From Eutypa lata (lineage: Eukaryota > Ascomycota > Sordariomycetes > Xylariales > Diatrypaceae), in NCBI GenBank assembly GCA_022661535.1, contig JAKULF010000013.1, forward strand, positions 62,001 through 126,000: a stretch of 64,000 bases of DNA, written 5' to 3'. A program made the position numbers and the translations under genes. The notes beneath the pieces are model-generated. The model saw nothing but the letters and a program-made list of their open reading frames with translations, was not told where the DNA came from and did no database searches. How positions within the stretch are numbered: the stretch's first letter is position 1; every line of letters begins with the position of its first letter. Below are positions 42,508 to 52,950 of this stretch, piece after piece.

Positions 42508-44667
42508 ATGGCGGACACTTTGACCTCACAAACATCAGCAAACACACCACCGAAGAAGCTGTTCAAACCATCCAGTAAGACGAAGACTCCAACCCCTGTA
42601 AAGCGGGCAAATTCAACCAACGTAACGCCTCGAAGTGTCCAATCTCCTACATTTCCGGCTTCAAGCGGGTCACCAGCTCAGCGTAGATTCCCTGAAAAGC
42701 CTCGCGAAGCGGCACGAGAATCAACTTTCCGGTCAATAGAATCACCTTCGGAACCAGTTCCAGAAGACATAGCGAAGTCCACTACATTAGCTCCTCTTAC
42801 CAGCTTTTTGGACACATCTTCACACAAGATTCCTGAATACGCTACATCAGATACTACTGGTGATACCCCAATTGGCTTGGTAGATCACGGTATCTTTACC
42901 CCCAGTGACACTGTAAGCCGAAGTACAGAGGGTCGTCGCTCTCATTCGAGAGATACAACGGAGACTCTGAGGCGTGATACTTCTGAGACGAGAGAAAACA
43001 CAGACACTGCGAGTGAAGTTATAGATACCGTGCCCAGGAGCTCCGAGTCTCAACTTCACGAGGGAGAGGAGAGACTCGAGAAGAAGGAAGTCAAGCCAAC
43101 AGATAACGCCGAAGTCTCACAGAAAGGAAGCGAAGGAGCCCCAACCCCTTCAAACTTACCGGAAGCTGTTAAATCACCAACCGACATTGCCAACTACTTT
43201 GCAGAGAGTGGCAACCAAGAATTAAGTAACTTTGTCAAGGCATTGACCGGGAGTTCTAGTGATAGCGCTGCTGCGAAGGAGATAGACGACGTTGAAGATT
43301 CGGAAAAGCCCCTGCCAGACGCGTTCGACGAATCTTCGCCAGACGACAGAGTTAAAGAAGCGACCGACCACGACGTCGGCGAAGTTATGCCTGCAACTTC
43401 AAATACCAGCTCTGCCGGTGCGGCACAAAACGTCATAGGAGATGAACAAGCCTCACATACTCCTGACAAGCAACCCGATCTCCCCGACCCTACCTCTGTT
43501 TCACAAAAAGCAGAAGGGGCCCCTGGCGTTTCCGAAGCCACCGAAACGCCTACAAATATGCTGGGAAAATCCGGCGTGGAAGATGTAACAAGGAAAACTT
43601 CAACCGATGATAAGCAACGTTCACTAGTAGGCGACCCTGACACATCGAAAATTGCCAAAGATGCCAAAGTAGACATACAACCCCCAGGGAGCGGGACGAC
43701 AAATGCACCAGGCAACGCTAGGAAGGGTATTTTGAAGAGGCCTGAGGCTACTCCCACCAACGGTCAACCGAAAGGAGGAAATGGGTCTGCGATTTCACCA
43801 GAAGTCGCGGAAGATGGTACACAATCATTCGATAACATGGGGAAGCCGGCACACATTGAGCGAAGCATTGAAATTCCCTTTGAACGATCGTCACGACGCC
43901 AGAGTGTCGTTCACAGCCCCCCTCCCCCTTCGAAACCTGAGCTTGGTAATATTGCCAATAGCTTAGGAAATGTGAAAGATCTACCAAGCACTGAGAATCT
44001 TGCTGGCACAGATGATTTGCAAGAAGTACCCGATGATCCCCCGGAGGAGATCCTAGATCCATCTGTCCACTCTCCCTCTGCGAATGTTTCGCCAATCCCT
44101 AAGATACCCAAAATCACACCAATTGGTATGGCTCCACCTCAGAACCTACCTCAACTAGCCCGGGGTCTTGCTGGCAAGATGGTCGACGATGTGGGAAATG
44201 TCGTTGATGAGTCTGGAAATGTATTGGGACATGCGTTAGGTGATCTCCCTGCTATGGTAGGCAAGAAGGTCAATGAGAACGGAGAGGTATATGGTGACGA
44301 TGACGAATTAATCGGATATGTGACAGAGAACTTCACAGATTCAGCATCCGCCACCCAGAATCCAGGGGGTCCATGGGGCGGTCTTCAAATTGATCACGAC
44401 GGGAATATTCTAGATGCTACAGGAAGTGTGATCGGCCGCTTCTTCCAGAAACCAGGGGAAAGGGGTCAGGTGCCGTCTTCTGGGGGCAATGCACAGCAAG
44501 ACCCCGAACCGGCCCAAAATCCTAAGCAGGAAGAGAAACCAAAGGTCAATGCACATACGGGTGGTAGTCCGTCCGACATATTCTTAGATGTCAAGTCGAC
44601 TACCGACGGAATCCAACTGACTATTCGGATTCCGACGACGTTTGGTCTACAGAGGTCAGATACATGA
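42508..44667 (+). CDS. DUF3659-type repeat protein with conserved C-terminal tail
   Basis: Start at 42508 (MADTLTSQTS, context TCAACAATGGC), 719 residues, intronless. Residues 1-510 are Ser/Thr/Pro/Glu-rich and disordered. From about residue 550 three half-units of the fungal DUF3659 repeat occur: GKMVDDVGNVVDESGNVLGH, GKKVNENGEVYGDDDELIGY and LQIDHDGNILDATGSVIGRF. The last residues read FLDVKSTTDGIQLTIRIPTT, an alternating beta-type segment that stands out against the disordered body. The next gene on the same strand is a far larger DUF3659 protein, so the two are probably tandem relatives. The frame is open upstream to 42376 with a hydrophobic stretch, but that section looks like leader sequence. 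Role unknown; the family is fungal. Confidence 0.78.
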   Translation: MADTLTSQTSANTPPKKLFKPSSKTKTPTPVKRANSTNVTPRSVQSPTFPASSGSPAQRRFPEKPREAARESTFRSIESPSEPVPEDIAKSTTLAPLTSFLDTSSHKIPEYATSDTTGDTPIGLVDHGIFTPSDTVSRSTEGRRSHSRDTTETLRRDTSETRENTDTASEVIDTVPRSSESQLHEGEERLEKKEVKPTDNAEVSQKGSEGAPTPSNLPEAVKSPTDIANYFAESGNQELSNFVKALTGSSSDSAAAKEIDDVEDSEKPLPDAFDESSPDDRVKEATDHDVGEVMPATSNTSSAGAAQNVIGDEQASHTPDKQPDLPDPTSVSQKAEGAPGVSEATETPTNMLGKSGVEDVTRKTSTDDKQRSLVGDPDTSKIAKDAKVDIQPPGSGTTNAPGNARKGILKRPEATPTNGQPKGGNGSAISPEVAEDGTQSFDNMGKPAHIERSIEIPFERSSRRQSVVHSPPPPSKPELGNIANSLGNVKDLPSTENLAGTDDLQEVPDDPPEEILDPSVHSPSANVSPIPKIPKITPIGMAPPQNLPQLARGLAGKMVDDVGNVVDESGNVLGHALGDLPAMVGKKVNENGEVYGDDDELIGYVTENFTDSASATQNPGGPWGGLQIDHDGNILDATGSVIGRFFQKPGERGQVPSSGGNAQQDPEPAQNPKQEEKPKVNAHTGGSPSDIFLDVKSTTDGIQLTIRIPTTFGLQRSDT

Positions 44668-46186
44668 CGGCAAGGAGCCATGTAGTAACATTTCACGAGT
44701 GGACGATTTCACATCTAATTTATATGAAAGCGTGGTTTGGGAGTAATTTTGTGTAACTATCAAATCTGTATTCGTAGTACTTTTAACTCAACCTATTTGA
44801 AACTCCACGATCATATATGTATTGTGCGTTGTGGCTTCATAAAAATAAGCAGTGGGCAGAACTTTCTGTGATCAACTTGGTATGTGGGATGCTCTCTGGC
44901 TCTGTAGGCATCTCAGGGGAGCAAGGGAGTTAGAATAAGACGGAGAGTGCCGAAGAATGACGCCTGCGCCATACTTAGACCATATATGACGTTAATCATG
45001 CCGATCCCATTGCGAGTGTGGCTTGAAAAAAACAGGTATTCCTCGGGGGTGTGACGTTTACTAACTGTTTCCAGAGCAGCTCGTTGGCTAATGCCTAGCA
45101 TTGAGGCTCGACACTAACCCCTACCACTCCACACCACTACCAAGATTCCAGCGACGATCAAACGGCGCCAGAGAGCTTCATTGCTATTGGTGGACTTGAA
45201 GGTGTGTTTCGTCGCCGTTGTAGCCGTGGTAGAGCTAGCTGACGACTATGATAGGAGCATCGAGATTCTAGACCGTCTGGCTGCCTGGTATCCCGCCAGC
45301 CCTGATTACGGATGCTAACACTACGCGGATAAAGATGGAGCAGTGGCACTAGGTTGCTATGGTGTGGCTGCTAACCAACTGCTCGATCGAGATTGCCACT
45401 CTATACCCCCTAGGGTGTCGCGAGTTGTGGCGCGGCTTCGAGTAGAAATCTTGTTTTGCGACTTTGATAGTCCAATCTATCTGCTTCATTCACTCCGATG
45501 GCGAGAGATGCTAGCTACTCACTGGATCGATTTTCAAGCACTGTCGGCTTTCTTGACCCCCCTTAGGGCCTTTCCTCTGTGGCTAACTGCGTATGCGAAC
45601 CGGCGAGCCACATGTAACGTCGAACCCCAGGTTCCCCGATCCCCTAATGTGTGAACGTTAATTGTCTATGACAGAAGATCTGCAGTTCTACTCCAGTGAA
45701 GTAGCCTCAGAAGTGTCTTGGTGTATGGTACACAAAGGTTGACATCCATTCCTCTGTTAGCCACCGTCAATGACGTTTCGACTAATATACCAGGTGCAAG
45801 ATTCCAGGTCATGACGTCGAAAGTATGCAAAAGAAATCCAAGGCTACGGCTTTGGGAGAAATGCTCCGGCCCAAGGAGTATTCTACTTTTGACGAGCGTA
45901 GGAAACATTATGACCAGCATGAACTCTGTGACGTAAACTATATTCTTCTCCGCTCCATTATATTCCTATAGTCCCAAAATGTGCTCTGATGGATCATCAT
46001 AAATACTAAAAGCCCACGACAAACCAGTGTTCTCGAATCATATTCTGCATTATAGACTTCATGAACTTTGATACCCCCACCCACACACAAAGCAACGAAA
46101 ATCATCACCACAGAAGAACCATTAAGTGTACTACGCACGAGATCACCACAGACGAAGACCCAGTTACATTCATCCATCCAGCTGCC
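44668..46186. other. Intergenic between the two DUF3659 genes
   Basis: 1.5 kb. Small frames at 45158-45654 look non-coding. The last 126 bases before 46187 are open in the frame of the next gene but are His/Thr/Asn-rich, like a CACA-rich leader. Confidence 0.4.
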
Positions 46187-49100
46187 ATGTCGGAGACCAC
46201 GCGAAATCTCTCCAGCCCGGCGGCCGCTAAGGGCGCCACGGAGAACACCGCCAGCCCCAGGGGAGATGTCCCACGGACGCCCCAGAAGCCTGAGAAGGCG
46301 GCCGACTCCGCGGTGCCGCGCTCGTTGGCGAGCGAATCACAGTCTAACCTCGACGGCGAGTCACAAGACGACAACGACAACGGCGAGGGCGAGATGGTGC
46401 CGGCGGCGGGGCGCATCAACGAGAAAGGGGAGGTCATCGACGACGACGGAAACGCCATCGGCAGGGTGACTAGCGGCGATGCTCGGAACCTCGTTGGCCA
46501 CATCGTCACACAGGAGGGTGATGTGCTAGATGAGGACGGTAGCGTTGTCGGTAAGGCCGAGCCCCTTGAGGATGTCGCCTCGGAGCTCAACTATACCACG
46601 GCGAAGGAAGACGGCGGTGGCGGTGGTGGCGGTAGCCGCGGACTCGGAGGGACCCTAGAAGGAGTCGGCAAGCCAGTCAAAACGGCTCTAAGTGGCCTGA
46701 CCGGTGCCGCTGGCAACACAGCCAAGGGAGCCACCGGTGCCGTTGGTGACACAGCGAAAGGCGCGACCAACACCGCAGGCAAGGCAACAGGAACCGAGAC
46801 TGTCACAGATGAAGCTGGCGAGACGGTGAAGGGCGTCACAGACACTGCCGGCGACGCTACTAAGGGCGCAACTGACACTGTTGACGACACGGCAAAGGGG
46901 GTCACAGGTACTGCCGAGGGTGTCGCAGATGATGCCCAAGGCCAGGTCGAGGATACCACGAGCAAAGTTGAAGACCAGGCCGGTGATGCCCCTAGCCAAA
47001 TCCAAGGTCAGGTAGAGGATGCCCCTAGCCAAATTCAAGATCAGGCAGAGGGTGTCACTAGCGCTGTTCAGGACCCAGCGGAAGGTGCTCAGGACACTGC
47101 GGAAGATGTCGCCGGCGATGTGCAAGACACTGCTGGAGACACTGCTGGAGACGAGGTACCGATAGACCTACAAGACAAAGCAGGAGATGCACAGAGTCAG
47201 CTTGGCTCCAAGGTCGACGGCTTGACTGAACAGGCACCAGTTCCCATTGACGAAATTCCATCGCTTCCACCGTCAGTAGCTAACAAGGTCATCGGTCTCT
47301 TTGAAGGACCTTTCACAGTTGCCGATGGAGGCAAGGTCACCGATAAGGATGGTAAGATCCTCGGCAAGCTAGCCGAGGGCTCCGACATCCAGGACCTAGT
47401 CGGCAAAGATGTGAAGGGCATTGATGGCGAGGGCAACCTGCTTGACCAGGACGACAATGTTCTCGGCAAGGTCAACATCGCCCCAGAAGGCTCGATTGCC
47501 CAGGTCGTCAAGGAGCAGGTCCCCGAAGCTGCGGAACGCCTTGATGCGCTCGAGAAGATCCAAGAGGATACTGGCATCAAGATTCCCTCATTCGCTCCCT
47601 CGGTGGCGGATAAAGTTATCGCCATGTTCGAAGGCCCATTCAACATCGCCGAAGACGGCCAGGTCACAGACCAGAACGGCAAGGTTCTTGGTAAGCTTGC
47701 CGAAGGCCAGGACTACGAACATCTGATCGGCAAGGACATCAAGGGCATTGATGGCGAGGGTAACTTGCTTGGCGACAATGAAACCGTCCTGGGCAAGGTC
47801 ACTCTTGTGCCCGAGGGCAGCATCGTCGAACGCATCAAGGAAGAGGTCCCCGAGGCTGGTGAACGCCTCGATGCCATTGAGGAAGCCAAGGCTGATGCCG
47901 AGGAGCAAGAACTGCCAAATATCTCCATCTTGGAGGGTCTCAAGATCAACAAGGGCGGTAATGTCGTTGATGAAAACGGCAACCCACTAGGCAAGGTCAA
48001 GAGCGGCGACATCAAGAAGCTCGCCGGTAAGACACCCGACAAGAACGGGAAGGTATGGGACAACCAGGGCAACGTCATCGGCGAGGTAGAGGTGCTCCCT
48101 GAAGCACTCAAGAACGAATCCTCGCCATTTGAAGACTTCCCCGACGCTACCGTTGACAAAAATGGTAAAGTCATATTTGACGGCCGCCAGGTCGGCGTCG
48201 TGGTTGACGACGATTTCCAGAAGCTTATCGGCAAGACAGTCGATGCCGATGGAGATATCCTCGACAAGAACGGAAATGTCGTCGGCCACGCTGAGCGCCA
48301 GGAGGCCGAAGAGCCTACCGAGCCCGAGGAGGTGCAAACCGACTACTCCATGCTACGCGACAAGAAGGTCAACAAGCTCGGCAACGTCGTCGATGACAAG
48401 GGCCAGGTCTGGGGCCACGTCGTCCAGGGCATCGTCAAGAACCTGGTCGGCAAGAAGGTCGGCGACAACGGCGAGATCTTCAACGACGCGGGCCAAGTCA
48501 TCGGCAAGGCGGAGCCGGTCCCCGAAAGCGAGCGTGCTGAGGCCCGCGAGCCGGCGCCCTTCGAGGACTTCGACGGTGCCGTCGTGGCTGACGACGGCAA
48601 AGTGATGTTCGAGGAGCAGCAGGTCGGCATGGTGGTCGAGGGCGACGCCAAGAAGCTCAAGGGCAAGAAGGTCGACGCCGACGGCGACATCCTGGACCGC
48701 GCTGGCAACCTGCTGGGGCGGGCCGAACGCTGGGACGCACCCGAGGCGGAGCCCGAGCCCGAGGTCGACAACTCGGCGCTGGCGGGCAAGCGCATCAACA
48801 AGGCCGGCAACGCCGTCGACAAGCACGGCGACATTTACGGCCGCGTCGTCGAAGGCGAGCTGTCGCGCCTCGTCGGCAAGATGTGCGATAAGCAGGGCTG
48901 CATTCGCAATGAGGGCGGTGACATCATTGGGCGTGCCCAGATCATCCCCGAGGCGGAGCGAGAAGGCCTGAAAGAGGGCCCCTTCTCCGAACTCCAGGGC
49001 TGCACTGTCACGAAGGAGGGCAAGGTCGTGACGCCCGGCGGCGATGTCGTCGGTCGCCTTGTCTCTGGTGACCCTAAGGTTCTTGTTGGCCGTCCCGTCG

Positions 49101-50163
49101 ATGATGATGGTGATGTAGTCGACAAGAATGGAAACACTCTCGGACATGCTGAGAGATGGGAAGAGCCTGAAGAGGAGAAGGATGTTAGTCCCATGCACGG
49201 CCGTCGCGTCAACAAGCAGGGCGATATCGTTGATGAGAATGGCGATGTCATGGGTAAACTCACCACCGGCGATCTCGGCCAGTGCATCGGCAAGAAGATC
49301 GACGAGGATGGCGATGTCGTCGATGGCAAGGGCAACAAGCTCGGCCACTGCTCATTGCTAGCCGAGATCCCTGAACCCGAGCCTGAGCCCGAGCCTGAAA
49401 CAGAATCCGAAGAGGAGAGGCAGGCACGTCTACAGCTTGAGCAGGACCGCAAGATCGCTGGTCAGATCGCGTCTTGCATTGAGCAGTCGCTCGACAAGAT
49501 CAAGCCGATCTTGAAGATGATCACAAGTGTAAGTTCCATTATGCCTCAATCCAAGACAAACCCACTACCTACGTAATCTAGGCAGACGCTGATAATAATC
49601 ATCTACAGAAAATCGAATCCGAGGAGCGCAAGCCCGAGGACGAGCGCGACGAGGAGCAGCTCGTCAAGGAGGTGCGGCCGCTGATCGAAGAAGGCGGCAA
49701 GATCCTGACGGAGGCCAACGGCGTGATCCGGGGCTTGGACCCGGACGGGCGGATCTCGGCCAACGCCAAGCACAAGACGGCGGCGCGCGAGGCGACGCCC
49801 GAGGAGTACCGGCTGGCGGACCTGCTGAAGGAGCTGACGGGCAACGTCACGGAGACGATCGAGAACGCCAAGCGCAAGCTCGAGGACATGCCGCGCGCCA
49901 AGAAGGAGATCAACCCGCTCTGGGGCCTGCTCTCCGAGCCCCTGTTCCAGATCCTCGCCGCCGTCGGCCTGCTGCTCAGCGGCGTGCTCGGCCTCGTGGG
50001 CAAGCTGCTCAACGGCCTCGGCCTCGGCGGGCTCGTCAATAACCTCCTCGGGGGCCTGGGTCTGAATAAGGTCCTGGACAACCTAGGGCTTGGAGGCATC
50101 CTCGGAGGTGGGGATAAGAAGAAGAAGAAGTCTGGCGGCGGCGGCTTGCTGGGTATCTTCTAA
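46187..50163 (+). CDS. Large LEA-like protein with DUF3659 repeats and a DUF6987-like C-terminus
   Basis: Exons 46187-49528 and 49609-50163 (80-bp intron, GTAAGT donor, CTACAG acceptor) give 1298 residues. A Ser/Pro-rich start is followed by one DUF3659 unit (about 70-125). Then comes an LEA/apolipoprotein-like stretch (about 158-332) of short Ala/Thr/Asp/Gly repeats such as AKGATGAVGDTAKGATNTAG. Nine more DUF3659 units of about 60 residues lie between about 368 and 1058, each a pair of half-repeats of the form GKxVDxxGDxxDxxGNxxGxAE. An acidic linker (EPEPEPEPETESEEE) follows. The second exon encodes a DUF6987-like helical domain and a Gly/Leu hydrophobic end (about 1225-1280) with a Lys-rich tip. 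Such proteins are annotated as LEA-domain proteins in fungi and are thought to be linked to stress; the exact role is unproven. Confidence 0.88.
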
Positions 50164-50967
50164 TAAGCAAGCCTACCTCGGACTGCTAGTTAGGAGCCTA
50201 CTTGTATCACTACGTCTTTCACGGTCATGAGTTTCTGGTTCAAAATGTTTCGGCGGTGGTAATGATAATAATTCGGATGATGGTTGGATTTTGGTCTGTT
50301 TACGATTTATGAAACTGTTATCTACCTTGATGACTTTCCTTGGTAGGATCGATTTCTGGTAACTCAAAAAGTGCTTTTTACCTTGTATCATTGCTAGTCT
50401 TAATACCATTTTCACGATATTTCTACACGTGGTATTTTACACACGTTCTGCAACTCGAATGTACAGTGATATCGTTCATGGCGTGACGATAATATGCTAC
50501 CTAAATGCTCCATAATAGGAGGTAGAAATGGCATCACCGTAGGTACCAGTCATCTAGTATTCTGATGAAGTGCCGACCGCTAATCACCTGTGGCAACTAC
50601 AACCTGTCTGATGGTGGCGCCAAGACATCCCTAATCACATTAACTTTCTTGTATTCTCAAGCACCTACAAAAACCAGTGATGATAGATAACGTCATACAT
50701 GACGTGTTGGCTGCGATAAGGGGGGGTAGGCACTTCAGTGCAGCCAGTAGCTATGCCACATGCTCCGATGTGCTACTCGAGTTATTTCCCGGATTTGTCT
50801 GTGGCTAGTGACGTCTTGCTCCCCAGAAGGCGATTTTACTCTATCCCGTCCTAATATCGCTCATATTACCTACCTAGCTACCATTAACCTAAAATTTGAT
50901 CTTGTTGCTCATTAGTGATCATAATCACACATACCTAAAAGTCTCTCTACCAAGCAACTCATTCATA
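50164..50967. other. Intergenic
   Basis: 3' flank of the LEA-like gene and promoter of the lipase-like gene. GTGATCATAATCACAC near 50915 is a short inverted repeat about 50 bases upstream of the start. Confidence 0.4.
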
Positions 50968-52950
50968 ATGCCACGGACGCTCTTGCTATGCTTCATTCAC
51001 GGATTCAAGGTTAGCTTAGTGGCTAGTACTATAGTCCTTTGAAGATCCACCTACTAATAGATTCTAGGGGAGTGACAATACATTCCGAGACTTTCCCAGC
51101 GATCTGAAGAATCAAGTGGTGAACAGTCTCCCTGATCAAAATGTGGAGTCTGTTGTATACCCCAAGTATGAGACCAAGGGGGAGTTGGGTCGATGCTCGG
51201 AAGCTTTCCTAACTTGGTAAGTGGGCAACAGATGATTGGCTAGCAACAACTTATGGCCGCTGACCATTATAGGCTCAAAGAGAGAGTCATGGACATCAGA
51301 AAGACACATAGTGAAAAGGCCTGGCCACCTCACGATAGAGATGTTGGCGTCATTCTTGTTGCGCATTCCATGGGGTTCGTTGATTATCCCCCTTTCTCTC
51401 TGAATAGCTACTGATTGTCTGTAAATAGGGGGTTCGTCGCAGCCGACACACTCTTCCTCGTCTTGAATGAGAGGTTAGCGGATGGGCAAGAGAATTTGCC
51501 CATATTCCCGCTCATTCAAGGCATTCTGACATTCGATACGCCTTTCAACGGTTTAGCCAGGTCTATGTTCGTCTATGGCGCCTTCTCAAACTACCAAAAG
51601 GTCAGCAGCGTCTTCAACGCCATGACAGCACTATCAGCCGCACCAATCGCTTTTAGGAGAGCATCTGTCACAAGGTCAGCCGCATCAGCATCCTCGAGAG
51701 TTTCGTCGAGCCCTGGTTGGAAGGCATGGCAGCTCATTGCTGTGCGGTCCGGGACTGTTGGGGCTATAGCCGCAGGCGGTGTGGCTGCATACATCCATCG
51801 CCAAAACATCATGGAGGGGCTGAGAGGCATTCGAAACCTCAACAAGCAGTCTATGAAGGAGGGTTACTATCAGGGCATCGACACGCTCAGCCAGGGTCTT
51901 GCTTATATCAACCGAGGGAACGTCGGAAGATCCTTCGAGTATCTGTCTGATCATTTTACCTTCGTTGGTGCTCTAATGAAGCAACAAGAGCTTAGCCGAA
52001 GACTCGAGCGGATAGCGAGCCTCAAGGGCGTAGGCTTTCATGACTTCTATGTGTCTCTTGGAGAGAACGGTATGTGGAGCGGGGGTTACTTCGTTCCCGA
52101 GCGTACCTTCTGTGCGATTCCCGAAAAGGACCATCAGGCCTATAATCTCTTCTCCAGACAGGTTGTGAAGAAGGTTGAAGACGAAGTTCAGGCTCATGTG
52201 AACATGTTCAAACCGGAAAAGAATGAGAAATATCAGCAGATGGTAGGGGAGGCAAGCACATTGGTGGTCAGGTGGTTTAACGACGACTCTGAACTCTTTG
52301 ACGATCCGAAGTTTGCCGCCGCGCCATCACAACCGGAGCCCGTAGATCAACTCATAGATACCACGGAGGATGGCAAGGAAGTGCCAAAGGGTGAAGTGGT
52401 TATGGAAGAGGCAGGTGCAGCAGATTCAGATGCCCAGGACGCAACAGAGGATGACCAGGATGACGAAGCGCTGCCCGACGAGTCGCCGCTTGACATAACC
52501 GCCGCTGCATCCCTCGTACCCCTACCGGATGATAACGAGACAACTCCACAAATCAGCGATGCGAAGGAGACTCCGAAGACAACCTACATGCGACACCTGA
52601 TGAGGATTGCACAGCAAACAGGCACTGATATGAAATCTTACGTACCTTCGAAATTGCCCGAGATGCCACAGATTCCCACTACGTCCAGCCTCAAATCCTT
52701 TATCCCTAGGCAGATGCCGCAGATGCCGAGTATGCCGGCCAACTTATTTGGCAAGAAGCAGAATGTAGCTTCTGAAGAGGATGTATCGGCTGTACCTCAG
52801 GAGAACCAGTCGGGAGAGGATAAACTAGGAGACGAGACCGCTGATCCTACGCAAGATGCATTACAACCTTCTGCAGAGCCTGCAGCGACGATGGGACTGC
52901 ACCAAGATCCAGAAACGGGGGATGGGTCTGCTGTTGCGGCTACCAAATAA
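50968..52950 (+). CDS. Alpha/beta-hydrolase (lipase-like) with long acidic tail
   Basis: Four exons, 50968-51009, 51068-51216, 51273-51374 and 51429-52950, give 604 residues. MPRTLLLCFIHGFKG at the start is the oxyanion-loop HGF-G motif of DUF676-type lipases. The nucleophile elbow AHSMGG, with Ser at about residue 96, is assembled across the last splice junction. FDTPFNG follows where these lipases have the D-T-P segment. Introns are 54-58 bp; donors are GTTAGC, GTAAGT and GTTCGT. Residues about 110-300 complete the fold. A moderately hydrophobic stretch follows near residue 210 (LIAVRSGTVGAIAAGGVAAY). The last 200 residues are acidic and disordered, with Met/Pro repeats (MPQMPSMP). Substrate not predictable; probably membrane-associated lipid or ester. 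Confidence 0.86.

Noticed and set aside
48353..49348. Long minus-strand open frame (331 codons) opposite the DUF3659 repeats
   Set aside because: It is the complement of a GC-rich, regularly repeated coding sequence, which produces long antisense frames. The plus-strand frame shows the real domain repeats.
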